This document shows, one piece after another, positions 42,168 to 51,391 of a stretch of 52,693 bases of DNA; the first letter of the stretch is position 1; each line of letters starts with the position of its first letter. The notes under the pieces are model-generated. The model worked only from the letters and a program-made list of their open reading frames with translations. It ran no database searches and was not told the DNA's origin. Position numbers and translations under genes: made by a program. Source of the stretch: Gemmatimonas sp. (GTDB taxonomy: Bacteria > Gemmatimonadota > Gemmatimonadetes > Longimicrobiales > Longimicrobiaceae); contig WHSP01000014.1 of the NCBI GenBank assembly GCA_009380025.1, positions 1 to 52,693 of the forward strand. The letters run 5' to 3'.

Positions 42168-43631
42168 CTATCGGATGGCTTCGGCGCATACTCGAACCAG
42201 GAAGCGAAATAGCTCGTCGATGTCCTCGATGCGTGTGCGGAAATTCACCGGATTGACACGAAAGTAGGCGTCGCCCTTCAACTCAGTCGTCGAGATCCAG
42301 AACCGGCCACTCTCTTCCACCCGGCGTGCCACCCTGGCATGGAGTGACGACAGCTCTTCGTCTGGCACGGTCGCAGGCGAATATCGCAAACAGACCGCCG
42401 ACAGGTCGGGCTCGCGGGCCGTGACGAAGTCCGGGTGAGCCTCGGCCAGCTCGTAGAGCCGCTTGGCCTGCGCAACGTTGGCATCCACCCATTCACCGAT
42501 CCGGTCCGTTCCGTATCGCTTGAACGCCATCCACACCTTGAGCGATCGAAACCGCCGGGACTGCTCGAGGCCGTGAACGAAGTAGTCATAACGCTCCCCG
42601 CGCCCGTCTTGCGGCTCGGTCAGGTACGCCGGCCGCATCCCGAACGAACGGGTCAGCCGCTTTTCGTTTTTCAACAACACTGCGCCGGCATCCAGCGGCG
42701 CGAAGAACCACTTGTGCGGGTCGAGCGTCACGGAATCGGCCAACTCGACGCCGTCCAGAACCCCCGGATTCGCCCGCGAAAGCAGCATGCCCCCACCGTA
42801 CGCCGCATCCACATGCAACCAGATCCCCTCCCGATCGGCGATCTCCCGAAGCCGCCGCAGTGGGTCCACTGACCCCGTGTTGGTACTGCCTCCCATTCCG
42901 ACGATGCAGACGGGAAGGATCCCCCGCGCCCGGTCCGCCGCGATCGCTTCTTCCAGAGCCTCGAGCCGTACGGTGAATCGCTCGTCGGTCGGAATGATGC
43001 GCAAGTTTTCGCGCCCGATCCCGACCACGTCGACCGCCTTGTCGATCGATACGTGCCGCTCCTCTGACGTGTACACCGCCATCGGCTCCCGCACCCCTTC
43101 GCCTTGCGTACGGTCGTCGGAGGCCCAGTCGCGCGCGAGCTTCAACGCGATCAGATTGGCCATCATGCCACCGCTCGTCAGGTTGCCCCCCGCGCCCGCG
43201 CCATAGCCCACCAGATCGGCGAGCCAGCGGATCGTCCGGCGCTCGATGGCCACCGCGGCGGGACCCAGCGAATACAGGCCCAGATTCTGATTCAGGGCCG
43301 ATGCCACGAAGTCCGCCAGGATCCCGGCCGGCGTCGGCGTAGGAGTGATGTAGCCGAAGTAGCCCGGATGGTTGACCTGCGTGACGTGCGGCAGCAGCTT
43401 CGCCTCGAGGGTGTCGATGACCTCGGCAAGCGGCGTCGGCTGGCCCGGCAGCGGCTCGGCAAAGTCATCGTACACCGCCTCCGGCTTCACCTCGGGAAAG
43501 AGCGGCCGGGTGCCAATGGTTTCGAGGTGATCCGCGAGCAGATCGACCAGCCGGTGGCCGTTCGCTCGGAACTCCTGCAGGTCCATGTCGGGGGGTACAG
43601 TTTTGTTCAGGGCTTCGAGGTCTTGAGTCAT
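42168..43631 (-). CDS. PLP-dependent group II amino-acid decarboxylase
   Basis: 487-residue fold-type I decarboxylase of the aromatic-amino-acid/glutamate decarboxylase group, producing an amine from an amino acid. HVDAAYGG (residues 273-280; Asp contacts the PLP ring) and the Schiff-base Lys307 in TLDPHKWFFAPLDAG are intact; the N-terminus has VNHPGYFGYITPTPTPAGIL and NLTSGGMMANLIAL. ATG 43631 starts MTQDLEALNKTVPPDMDLQE; the 76-residue upstream extension is repeat-derived and rejected. Substrate is not decidable from motifs alone. Divergent from the zinc-ribbon gene. Confidence 0.9.
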   Translation of the reverse strand: MTQDLEALNKTVPPDMDLQEFRANGHRLVDLLADHLETIGTRPLFPEVKPEAVYDDFAEPLPGQPTPLAEVIDTLEAKLLPHVTQVNHPGYFGYITPTPTPAGILADFVASALNQNLGLYSLGPAAVAIERRTIRWLADLVGYGAGAGGNLTSGGMMANLIALKLARDWASDDRTQGEGVREPMAVYTSEERHVSIDKAVDVVGIGRENLRIIPTDERFTVRLEALEEAIAADRARGILPVCIVGMGGSTNTGSVDPLRRLREIADREGIWLHVDAAYGGGMLLSRANPGVLDGVELADSVTLDPHKWFFAPLDAGAVLLKNEKRLTRSFGMRPAYLTEPQDGRGERYDYFVHGLEQSRRFRSLKVWMAFKRYGTDRIGEWVDANVAQAKRLYELAEAHPDFVTAREPDLSAVCLRYSPATVPDEELSSLHARVARRVEESGRFWISTTELKGDAYFRVNPVNFRTRIEDIDELFRFLVRVCAEAIR

Positions 43632-43721
43632 ATTCGGAGTGAGATCAACGATGGTGTGTAACAGGTGATCCGTCACGTGGCATCGGCTGGCTCGGGCACA
43701 AGGCCTACCGGCAGACAAATC

Positions 43722-43772
43722 TACCGCAGAGGCGCAGAGCTCTTTTGGGTTTTCTCTGCGCCCTCTGCGCCT
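43722..43772. repeat. CCGCAGAGG/CTCTGCGCC inverted repeat
   Basis: Left arm TACCGCAGAGGCGCAGAG (43722-43739), right arm CTCTGCGCCCTCTGCGCC (43755-43772), a near-perfect hairpin with tandem 9-bp units in the right arm. Same family as 26134-26216. It lies between the divergent decarboxylase and zinc-ribbon genes. Confidence 0.8.
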
Positions 43773-43896
43773 TATAGGTGAAAATTCACTATACAGAACT
43801 TGCGACTCAAGGGCGGCCAGTTGCAACCCAGACCCACGTCCAACGGTAGTATCGGGCATGAGATTTCCGTTGGCCGAATGATTTCGCCAGACCGCT

Positions 43897-44952
43897 ATGT
43901 ACTCGACGTGCCTCTACTGCAAACGCGACCTCGGGAGTAACGAAGCGCTCGACGATTTCCCCGTCGGCCGGCGGATCGCATTCGACGCGGCGAAGGGACG
44001 GCTGTGGGTCGTCTGCCGAGGGTGCGAGCGGTGGAATCTCTCCCCGCTGGAGGAGCGGTGGGAGGCGGTAGAGCAGGCGGAGCGGCTTTACCACGACACG
44101 CGCCGCCGGGTCGCAACCGAGCACATCGGCCTCGCAAGGTTGCGCGACGGGACCGAGCTGGTGCGGATCGGCGAGCCGCTCAGGCCGGAGTTCGCGGCGT
44201 GGCGGTACGGCGATCAGTTCGGGCGGCGGCGGAAGCGTCAGGTCCTGGTCGCGGGCGCTGGGCTGGCGGCGCTTGGCGGTGTCGCTATCGGCGGTATGGT
44301 TGCAGGCGCGGCGGTCGGCGGGTTTGCCTACGGGATAAGCCAGATCGGTGCGGCGATGGTCCACGGGCGAGCTGAGACAGTCGTGGCGCGGATCCGGACC
44401 GAGACGGCGGGCGAGGTCCACGTCCGGCGCCGGCACCTCGCGGAAACGCGCATCGTCCGCGGCACCGACGCGCCGATCGCGCTCGACCTGCGCTTCAAGG
44501 GCGGGGCGGCCCACTTCGAGGGCCGCGAGGCGCTGCGGATCGCGGGGACACTCATGCCGCACGTCAACCGGTTCGGCGGGAAGCGCGACGTCGTCGAATC
44601 GGCGGTTGACGTGCTCGATACGAGTGGCGGCGCCGAGGGCTACTTCGAGCGCCTCGCCCGCTACGCGCCGGCCGACACCGAAACCCCGCCCTCCCGAAAG
44701 GGAGACGGGATACGGAAGACGAAGCGGGGAGCGTCCGGCGCGTTCAGGAGCGGCCTCTTCGGGCTCCGCGCCCCCGACAAGCTCGCGCTCGAGATGGCGC
44801 TGCACGAAGAAGTAGAGCTGCGAGCAATGCAGGGCGAGCTCGCCGAGCTGGAGCTCGCGTGGCGCGACGCGGAGGAAATCGCGGCGATCGCGGACAACCT
44901 CTTCGTGCCGGCAGGAGTGCGGGCGGCGTTGGAGCGGCTTCGCGGAGTGTAG
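43897..44952 (+). CDS. Zinc-ribbon membrane protein of unknown function
   Basis: 351 residues. N-terminal zinc ribbon with CLYC (residues 5-8) and CRGC (40-43), the latter in GRLWVVCRGCERWNLSPLEE. A Gly/Ala-rich hydrophobic segment (VLVAGAGLAALGGVAIGGMV followed by AGAAVGGFAYGI, about 117-148) probably forms one or two membrane helices. The C-terminal half is charged and ends in helical ELRAMQGELAELELAWRDAE, possibly a coiled coil. I do not recognise the family. Monocistronic; a repeat lies upstream and no partner gene is nearby. Confidence 0.75.
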   Translation: MYSTCLYCKRDLGSNEALDDFPVGRRIAFDAAKGRLWVVCRGCERWNLSPLEERWEAVEQAERLYHDTRRRVATEHIGLARLRDGTELVRIGEPLRPEFAAWRYGDQFGRRRKRQVLVAGAGLAALGGVAIGGMVAGAAVGGFAYGISQIGAAMVHGRAETVVARIRTETAGEVHVRRRHLAETRIVRGTDAPIALDLRFKGGAAHFEGREALRIAGTLMPHVNRFGGKRDVVESAVDVLDTSGGAEGYFERLARYAPADTETPPSRKGDGIRKTKRGASGAFRSGLFGLRAPDKLALEMALHEEVELRAMQGELAELELAWRDAEEIAAIADNLFVPAGVRAALERLRGV

Positions 44953-45150
44953 GGCGTAGAACGGCGAGAAGGACGAAGCCGCCCGGTCACATCATTGAAT
45001 TGACAGGGCGCTGCGCAATCCTTCTCTTCATTGGACTCCCGCGCGCCGCGTTCTCCGCGCCCCCGCGTGAGACCTTACCAATCCGCGGATGCGACGCAGT
45101 TCGGCCGAGCTACCGCGCTGATCTCTGATCCCTCCATCCGACCCACGCAC

Positions 45151-46881
45151 ATGACACGAAGACTTCGCTCCTGGCCTGCTCTTCCGCTCCTCACCCTGCT
45201 CGCCGCCTCCGCCTGCGCAGAGAACACTCGCGATTCCGACGCCGCCGACCTCGTTCTCATCGACGGAAAGGTCGTGACGATGGACCCCGCGCTCCCCGAG
45301 GCCGAGGCGGTGGCCATTTCCGGTGACCTCATCGTCGCCGTCGGCTCGTCGGAGGAGATCCGGGAATACGTAGGCCCCGAGACGCGAACGATCGAGCTGG
45401 ACGGCCGCCTGGTGACGCCGGGCTTCATCGAGGGGCACGGGCACTTCATGTCGCTGGGCGAATCGAAGCTCGTGCTGGACCTCACCACGGCGACGAGCTG
45501 GGAAGAGATCGTTGCGATGGTGGCGGACGCCGCCGCCGAGGCTGCTCCGGGAGAGTGGATCCTGGGGCGAGGATGGCACCAGGAGAAGTGGACTTCGCTG
45601 CCGTCGCCCTCGGTGGAAGGAAACCCCGTGCACACCTCCCTCAGCGCGGCATCTCCCGCGAATCCGGTGGGCCTTACTCATGCCAGCGGCCACGCCTCCT
45701 TCGTCAACGCGCAGGCCCTGGAGCTCGCCGGGATCACCCGCGAAACCCCCAACCCCGACGGCGGGGAGATCGTTCGCGACGCCTCGGGCACGGCCACAGG
45801 CCTCCTGCGCGAGACCGCGCAGCGTCTGGCCGACGCGGCGCTCGCCGAAGTGGACTCGACGCTCAGCCCCGAGGAGACGCGGGAGCGCCGGCGCCGAATC
45901 GCCCAGCTCGCCGGTGAAGAGGCGCTCGCAAATGGCGTCACCTCCTTCCACGACGCGGGAGTACCCTTCGCCACAATCGATTTCTACCGGGAGCTGGCCG
46001 ACGACGGCGAGCTCCCGGTTCGGCTCTATGTGATGGTGCGGGAGCCGAACGAAGCGCTGGCCGAACAGCTCCCCAACTACCGCCTCGAAGGTTACGGCGG
46101 CGGCTTCCTCACCGTTCGCTCGATCAAGCGGCAGATCGACGGGGCGCTCGGCTCGCACGGGGCCTGGCTGCTCGAACCCTACGAGGACCTCCCACGCAGC
46201 GCCGGCCTGAACCTCGAGTCCGTCGATGACCTCGAAGCGACCGCACAGATCGCCCTCGAACACAGCTTCCAGCTCAACACCCACGCCATCGGAGACCGCG
46301 CCAACCGCGAGGTGCTCGACGTCTACGAGCGCGCCTTCGAATCAGCCGGGAACCCCGAAGATTCGCGCTGGCGGATCGAGCACGCCCAGCATCTGCATCC
46401 CAGTGACATCACCCGCTTCGGCGAACTCGGCGTGATCGCCGCCATGCAAGGAGTCCATGCAACCTCCGACGGCTCCTGGGTACCCGACCGGATCGGCGCA
46501 AAGCGGGCCGAAGAGGGCGCGTACGTCTGGCGCTCGCTACTCGATGCCGGCGTCACCATCGCCAACGGCACCGACGTCCCCGTCGAGCGTATCGACCCGA
46601 TCGCCAACCTCTACTCCACCGTCGCCCGTCGCCTTGCCGATGGGTCGGTCTTCCACGGCGACCAGCGCCTCACCCGCGAAGAGGCCCTCGAGAGCTACAC
46701 CATCAACAACGCCTTCGCCGCCTTCGAAGAGGACCTCAAGGGCTCCATCACCCCCGGCAAGCTCGCCGACCTCGTCGTCCTCTCCCAGGACCTGCTCACG
46801 ATCCCTGAAGAGGCGATCCCCGCGACACGGGTGCTGTACACGATCGTCGGCGGCGCGGTGCGCTACGCGAGTGATGAATAG
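45151..46881 (+). CDS. Exported YtcJ-like amidohydrolase (Amidohydro_3), paralog 2
   Basis: 576-residue metal-dependent hydrolase with a lipoprotein-like signal (LPLLTLLAASAC). Metal ligands: HGH at 96-98 (FIEGHGHF), Lys in SIKRQIDGALGSHGAW, His in NTHAIGDRANREVL and RWRIEHAQHL, and Asp in NGTDVPVERIDPIA. It shares domain order and the opening (VTMDPALPEAEAVAISGD) with the protein at 18137. ATG 45151 is chosen over 45031 because it begins the signal peptide. Substrate unknown. Confidence 0.9.
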   Translation: MTRRLRSWPALPLLTLLAASACAENTRDSDAADLVLIDGKVVTMDPALPEAEAVAISGDLIVAVGSSEEIREYVGPETRTIELDGRLVTPGFIEGHGHFMSLGESKLVLDLTTATSWEEIVAMVADAAAEAAPGEWILGRGWHQEKWTSLPSPSVEGNPVHTSLSAASPANPVGLTHASGHASFVNAQALELAGITRETPNPDGGEIVRDASGTATGLLRETAQRLADAALAEVDSTLSPEETRERRRRIAQLAGEEALANGVTSFHDAGVPFATIDFYRELADDGELPVRLYVMVREPNEALAEQLPNYRLEGYGGGFLTVRSIKRQIDGALGSHGAWLLEPYEDLPRSAGLNLESVDDLEATAQIALEHSFQLNTHAIGDRANREVLDVYERAFESAGNPEDSRWRIEHAQHLHPSDITRFGELGVIAAMQGVHATSDGSWVPDRIGAKRAEEGAYVWRSLLDAGVTIANGTDVPVERIDPIANLYSTVARRLADGSVFHGDQRLTREEALESYTINNAFAAFEEDLKGSITPGKLADLVVLSQDLLTIPEEAIPATRVLYTIVGGAVRYASDE

Positions 46882-46981
46882 TGAACCGGTGCCTGCGAGA
46901 AGTCCGGCCGTAGACGTTCACCTCCCTCCCATGGCGAACGCAGAGGTCGCGGGGGTCACAGAGGAAACGGTCGAGTGTCCT

Positions 46982-47380
46982 TTATCCTTCCTCGTCGGCA
47001 GCGTTCCAGCCATTGGTGACGCGAGAGATGCCATCGCGCATGTGTTCCACATGAAAGTTGAGCAGCAGGCCGCGGTCGTACCCTCCCAATCGCAGGTAGG
47101 AAAGGAGTTGGGCCTTGTGGACGGGACGCACCGCGGCCAGAGCCTTCACCTCGACGACCACGTCTTCCTCGACGAGCAGGTCGATCCTGTATCCGATATC
47201 GATCCTGACGCCACGGTAGGTAACGGCAAGGGGGACCTGCCTCACGGCCCGAAGGCCGAGGCTCTCGATCTCCCGCTCGAGGCAGACTTCGTAGGCCGCC
47301 TCGAGCAGACCCGGCCCTATGGCCGAGTGCACGTCCATCGCCGCACCGATGATCTGGCTGGTGAGCTCGTCGGTACCCAT
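46982..47380 (-). CDS. GxxExxY protein (PDDEXK-like)
   Basis: 132 residues. The name motif is visible as GPGLLEAAYE (residues about 22-31), followed by a nuclease-like core with D, E and K in IDLLVEEDVVVEVKAL and LLSYLRLGGYDRGLLLNF. The fold is related to restriction-type nucleases, and the family's role is unknown; members are often scattered alone between other genes, as here between two amidohydrolases. ATG 47380 (MGTDELTSQIIGAAMDVHSA) is chosen. Confidence 0.85.
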   Translation of the reverse strand: MGTDELTSQIIGAAMDVHSAIGPGLLEAAYEVCLEREIESLGLRAVRQVPLAVTYRGVRIDIGYRIDLLVEEDVVVEVKALAAVRPVHKAQLLSYLRLGGYDRGLLLNFHVEHMRDGISRVTNGWNAADEEG

Positions 47381-47553
47381 GAGCCGACGTTGCAACACTC
47401 GCTACGTAGAAACCAGATGTTGGGCCCTCAACGATCGAGCTGGCCAGCTGCCGGCACGACTGCCCACCGACCAACCCCATTCGGCAGTCCTCACCGACCT
47501 CCGCGACCTCTGCGTTCACACCGCCACGACCTCGGCGCCGCAGTGAACCCGTC

Positions 47554-48987
47554 CTATCGCACCCCGACTGTGCCCTTCACGGATTCGAGCAAGGCTGTCG
47601 GATCGTAGCCGACTCCGTCCTTGAAGATGTGGGTGACATTGCGGATCTCGGCGGGCGTGGCGGCGGGGTTCCCGTGGACCACCACCAGGTCGGCGGCCTT
47701 GCCGACCTCGACGGAGCCGAGCTCGTCCTCCACGCCCAAGACCTCGGCCCCATTGAGGGTCATGATGTTCAGCGCCTCGACCGGATCGAAGCCCGCCTCC
47801 ACGAGCAACTCGAGGTTACGCTGGTCGCCGAAGCCGGGGAGGGCGCCGCCATTGCCCGTGGGGTCGACCCCGGCGGCGAGCAGCCCACCGAGCCTCACGA
47901 ACTCCCGCTCGTACTCCATCGCCTTGTGGAGCAACTCCAGCGACATCCCGGAGCCGGGATTCTCCTCGATGCGCTTGCGGGTAGCCAGGTACTCCTCGGC
48001 CGTCTCCGGGGACATCGCGTCCAGCATCCGCTGCTCGAGCGGTGGCCGCCCCGGCACGGAGAGCTCGTAGACCGCCAAGGTGGAGGTCATCGCGACGCCG
48101 TTCTCGATCATCTCCTCCAGTGTGGCCCGCACCGGCGCGCCCTCGACGTCGAGAGTCTCCAGCGACGCCCGCGGGTTGGAGGGGCAACGGTCGGCCTCCT
48201 TGTCCGGGTGGTACTCGCTGTTGGCGAAGAGCCCATGCTCCAGGTTGTCGATCCCCAACGCCACCGCCTCGCGGTAGCCGACGGAGCAGAGGTGGCCAGT
48301 GAGCTTCACCCCCCGACTGTGCCCTTCCTCGATCGCTGCACGCATCGCGTCGCGACTCACCAGGGTATAGAACTTCAGCCAGGTCGCCCCCTCCTCGGCC
48401 CAATAGGCGACCACACGCCGCGCGTCCTCGGGGGTGGAAATCGCGTGCATCCCGCCGCCGGCACCGTCGCCGGTAAGGTAGGGCCCGGTGACGTGCATCC
48501 GCGGCCCGGGGGTCCTTCCTTCGTCGATGGCTCGCCGCAGGTTGAGCTCGGCGTAGGGCGACATGCTCCCCGTGGTGCGGATCGTCGTTACTCCGCTGGC
48601 CAGGTAGAGGCGCGGCGCGCTGAAGTTGAGCTGTACGCTACGCCCAAACGAGGTGGTGTAGAACGTGTGGTCGTGAAGGCCGATCAGCCCCGGGAGCACC
48701 GTGTGCCCCGCCAGGTCGAGCACCCGTGCCGCCGTCGGGGTGGGCGTGGAGTCAGACGCCCCTGCCGCCACGATGCGCCCGTTCTCGATCACCACCGTCT
48801 GCCCCTCCCGCGCCGGGGCCCCCGTTCCATCGATCACCCGCACGTTGGTCAGAGCAATCGCCGGGTCGCTCACAGAGACGTACTCGCGAACGCCTTCGGC
48901 GAGCGTGTCAAGGCTCTGTGCCGTAGTCGGCAGGGGGAGGAATGCACAAATGACGAATGATAAATAGCGGATCGTGAATGAACGCAT
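47554..48987 (-). CDS. Secreted imidazolonepropionase-like amidohydrolase
   Basis: 477-residue amidohydrolase (PF01979 type) with a signal peptide ending at TTAQ. Metal site: HDH at 105-107 (GLIGLHDHTF), a Lys in EGATWLKFYT, His in KLTGHLCSVGYREA and DNLEHGLF, Asp in AAGVDPTGNG. The usual end (LNIMTLNGAEVLGVEDELGS with VEVGKAADLVVVHGNP) is present. It may act as a prolidase- or imidazolonepropionase-like peptidase or cyclic-amide hydrolase; the substrate is open. Codons 8-14 of the signal peptide are heptamer-repeat DNA. Same strand as the multicopper oxidase behind it. Confidence 0.9.
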   Translation of the reverse strand: MRSFTIRYLSFVICAFLPLPTTAQSLDTLAEGVREYVSVSDPAIALTNVRVIDGTGAPAREGQTVVIENGRIVAAGASDSTPTPTAARVLDLAGHTVLPGLIGLHDHTFYTTSFGRSVQLNFSAPRLYLASGVTTIRTTGSMSPYAELNLRRAIDEGRTPGPRMHVTGPYLTGDGAGGGMHAISTPEDARRVVAYWAEEGATWLKFYTLVSRDAMRAAIEEGHSRGVKLTGHLCSVGYREAVALGIDNLEHGLFANSEYHPDKEADRCPSNPRASLETLDVEGAPVRATLEEMIENGVAMTSTLAVYELSVPGRPPLEQRMLDAMSPETAEEYLATRKRIEENPGSGMSLELLHKAMEYEREFVRLGGLLAAGVDPTGNGGALPGFGDQRNLELLVEAGFDPVEALNIMTLNGAEVLGVEDELGSVEVGKAADLVVVHGNPAATPAEIRNVTHIFKDGVGYDPTALLESVKGTVGVR

Positions 48988-49074
48988 GATTTGAATGGAT
49001 GAAAGGTGGATAGCGAATGGTGAATAGTGAATGGGAAGGTGAATTCAGGTTCACCCTTCACTATTCACCATTCA
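48945..49074. repeat. Heptamer repeats and inverted repeat between two exported-protein genes
   Basis: Tandem CACAAAT, GACGAAT, GATAAAT (48945-48965) lie inside the amidohydrolase signal-peptide codons. Farther out, GAATGGTGAATAGTGAATGG then GAAGGTGAA (49016-49044) faces TTCACCCTTCACTATTCACC then ATTC (49050-49073), an inverted array of 7-bp units. The 97-bp gap before the multicopper oxidase stop is almost all repeat. Confidence 0.75.
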
Positions 49075-49084
49075 TGGCTCGGTT

Positions 49085-51322
49085 TCAATCGACATTGATG
49101 ACGAACTGCATCCCTGCTTCGAGGTGCTCGGCGATGTGACAGTGCACCATCCAGCGGCCCGGGTTACTCAGCTCCAGGAGGATGTCAACGGTCATTCCCA
49201 CGGGGACGAGCACAGTGTCCTTCCAGGCGTGGTTCTCGACGGGTACGCCGTTCACGGCCAGGACGAGGAAGCGCTGGCCGTGGATGTGGATAGGGTGCTG
49301 CATGGCGTGGAGCGAATGACGCTGGTTCCGTAGGCGCAGCCGCACCACGTCGCCCACCTCGAAGCGCCAGTCGATGGCCTCGTTCTCGGCGCCGGTGCGG
49401 GCGTCCCGCATGATCCAACGAACCTCGCTGGAGGTCGGGAGCCAGTCCATCATCGGCATCGTCCCCGCCCACTCGACCGGGTTGAAGTAGAGCGAGTCGA
49501 GCCGCATGACCCGCGTCAGCTCGAAGGGGAGGCCGCGGTCCTCGATGGCCAGGTCCAGCTCGAAGTCCGCCGGGCGGTCGAAGTGCGGGCGATAGCGCTC
49601 GATCTCCGCGGCCACCTCCGGGTGGCGGCGCAGCACCCCGAAGCTCGCCGAGAAGTCGCGGGAGGCGGACTCCGCGGCCACCTGCACGGTGCCGAGTGTA
49701 TCCACCAGCGCCAGGAACTGGCCCATCATGTGGTCGATCCCCTGTACCCGGTTGGTCAGCGCGGACCTGCCGGGGCGCTCGAAGCGCACATCGACCACGT
49801 AGCGCTCGGCCGGCGCGATTGCCACGCTCTCTACCCACTCCTCCCGCTCGAAACGCCCCACGTCGGTGGCGACGACCTTCATGCGGGCCCCCTCGAACGA
49901 CAGATTGAAGGTGCGCGTGTTCGAGGCGTTCGTGAGGTGAAAGCGCACCACCTCGCCGTCGCGGACCTCGAGCTCGTAGCGGGGCTCGCCGTTCACCAGA
50001 AGGAGGTTTCCGAAGCGGCCTGTCATCGCGAAGGTCGCCTGCTCGAGTCCGTAGGGGACCAGCCCTTCGTCGCCCACCAGGAGGTCATCGAGCATCAGCA
50101 CCTCCTCACGGTGCGCCGGGCCATAGTAATCTGGTGTCGCCGGCGCCACCAGCAGGTTCCCGTACAGCCCCAGGTCCTGCTGGATGTCTTCGCGGTGGTG
50201 AGGATGATACCAGTAGATACCGGCGTCCGGAAAGTGGATGCGGTAGCGGAAGCTGCCGCCCGGCGGCACGGGCTCCTGCGTCAGGTCCGGCACCCCGTCG
50301 AAGCGATTGTCGAGACGGATCCCGTGCCAATGCACCGCCGTGGGGTGCTCGGTCCGGTTGGTGAAGTCGACGGTGATCGTGGCCGCCTGCGGGACGTGGA
50401 TGAGCGGGCCCGGATACTGGCCATTGAAGCCGTACATCACCAAGTCGCGCCCCGCGAGGGTCCGGCGCACGAGACCCGCGGTGAGGGCGATGGTGTCGCC
50501 GTCCTCCACGCGCAGCAGTTCGCGCGGACGGGCGAGGGGGATCGACTCCGCCTCCACATCGCCACCAGGGAGGAAGGGCGTCGCTGCGGGTACCCGGTGC
50601 TCGGTCCCCATGGGGGACATCGGGACGCGCGGGTCATGCGGGGGCATCCCCCACACCAGGGGCGACAGCGACCCTGGCGATGCCGCCGTCCTGGGCGCGG
50701 CCTGACCGGCGTACTCCGAAGAAGCGCTCGAGGCCGCCGGCCCCAGGCCGACGAAGTGGGGGTCACGCATGCGCGTGCTGGCCGACAGCCCGCGGAGGAC
50801 CAGCGGCCCGCGCCGCTCGCTCACCGAATCCGACACCTCGGCGCTGACGAGCAGATAGAACTTGTTCAGCGCCACCTCGCCCGTCTCGACCCGCCCATTG
50901 CGCACCGGACCCAGACGAGTGACAGGCGCGAGCGTTGGGGGCATGGCCCAGGCGACATACGTGGAGTAGTCACCGAGCGTCGCCGGGTCGGGGAGCCCGC
51001 GCAGCAGGAATGTCGTGCGGTAGCGGTGACGTCCATCGATCGTAACTGCAGCGCCGAACGGCGACGCTGGTGGGGCGAGCTGCGCCACCCCCGTCGCAAC
51101 TCCGTCGAGCTCCGGCGGCGGGATCAGCTCTACACAGTAGAGGTCCGTGCTCGGCGCCCCAACGAAAGTGAAGTCCGCCGGGTCGGTCGGGCAGAAGTCG
51201 ACGGCGGCCGGGGTGTTGACGGCTTCATGAGATGAGGGGGCCGGAACGGCGCAGGCGGCGAGGAGCGCGGCCGCCACGGCCGCGAATGGTGAATTGTGAA
51301 GGGTGAATTGTGAAATGCTCAT
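49085..51322 (-). CDS. Multicopper oxidase with an N-terminal extension domain
   Basis: 745-residue exported oxidase. All copper motifs are present: HWHG (331-334), HPHH (373-376), HPIHIHG (676-682) and HCHIAEHLEAGM (727-738), the last with type 1 ligands C728, H733 and M738. Such enzymes oxidise Cu(I) or phenolics in the periplasm. The signal peptide is followed by a lipobox-like LLAAC and then about 230 residues before the first cupredoxin, including GDYSTYVAWAMPPTLAPVTR and VALNKFYLLVSAEVSDS, an extra domain absent from CueO/CopA. ATG 51322 is used; it makes the first codons heptamer repeats. Downstream of the outer-membrane gene by 70 bp, the same operon. Confidence 0.93.
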   Translation of the reverse strand: MSISQFTLHNSPFAAVAAALLAACAVPAPSSHEAVNTPAAVDFCPTDPADFTFVGAPSTDLYCVELIPPPELDGVATGVAQLAPPASPFGAAVTIDGRHRYRTTFLLRGLPDPATLGDYSTYVAWAMPPTLAPVTRLGPVRNGRVETGEVALNKFYLLVSAEVSDSVSERRGPLVLRGLSASTRMRDPHFVGLGPAASSASSEYAGQAAPRTAASPGSLSPLVWGMPPHDPRVPMSPMGTEHRVPAATPFLPGGDVEAESIPLARPRELLRVEDGDTIALTAGLVRRTLAGRDLVMYGFNGQYPGPLIHVPQAATITVDFTNRTEHPTAVHWHGIRLDNRFDGVPDLTQEPVPPGGSFRYRIHFPDAGIYWYHPHHREDIQQDLGLYGNLLVAPATPDYYGPAHREEVLMLDDLLVGDEGLVPYGLEQATFAMTGRFGNLLLVNGEPRYELEVRDGEVVRFHLTNASNTRTFNLSFEGARMKVVATDVGRFEREEWVESVAIAPAERYVVDVRFERPGRSALTNRVQGIDHMMGQFLALVDTLGTVQVAAESASRDFSASFGVLRRHPEVAAEIERYRPHFDRPADFELDLAIEDRGLPFELTRVMRLDSLYFNPVEWAGTMPMMDWLPTSSEVRWIMRDARTGAENEAIDWRFEVGDVVRLRLRNQRHSLHAMQHPIHIHGQRFLVLAVNGVPVENHAWKDTVLVPVGMTVDILLELSNPGRWMVHCHIAEHLEAGMQFVINVD
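51282..51316 (-). repeat. Five heptamer units forming the first codons of the multicopper oxidase
   Basis: On the minus strand: ATTTCAC, AATTCAC, CCTTCAC, AATTCAC, CATTCGC. They encode residues 3-14 of the signal peptide (ISQFTLHNSPFA). Unit length 7 means successive units are read in different frames. Confidence 0.85.
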
Positions 51323-51391
51323 GCTGGGAGACGATCGGGCGCGGCCGTTACTACTGCCTTTGCCGATAATGGCCGGCGGCGTTGCTTGCAT

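Noticed and set aside
47629-48960. Long + strand frame opposite the imidazolonepropionase-like gene, and a similar one at 49583-51235 opposite the multicopper oxidase
   Set aside because: The minus-strand frames carry complete catalytic motifs; the + strand products are low-complexity Arg/Gly/Pro shadows.
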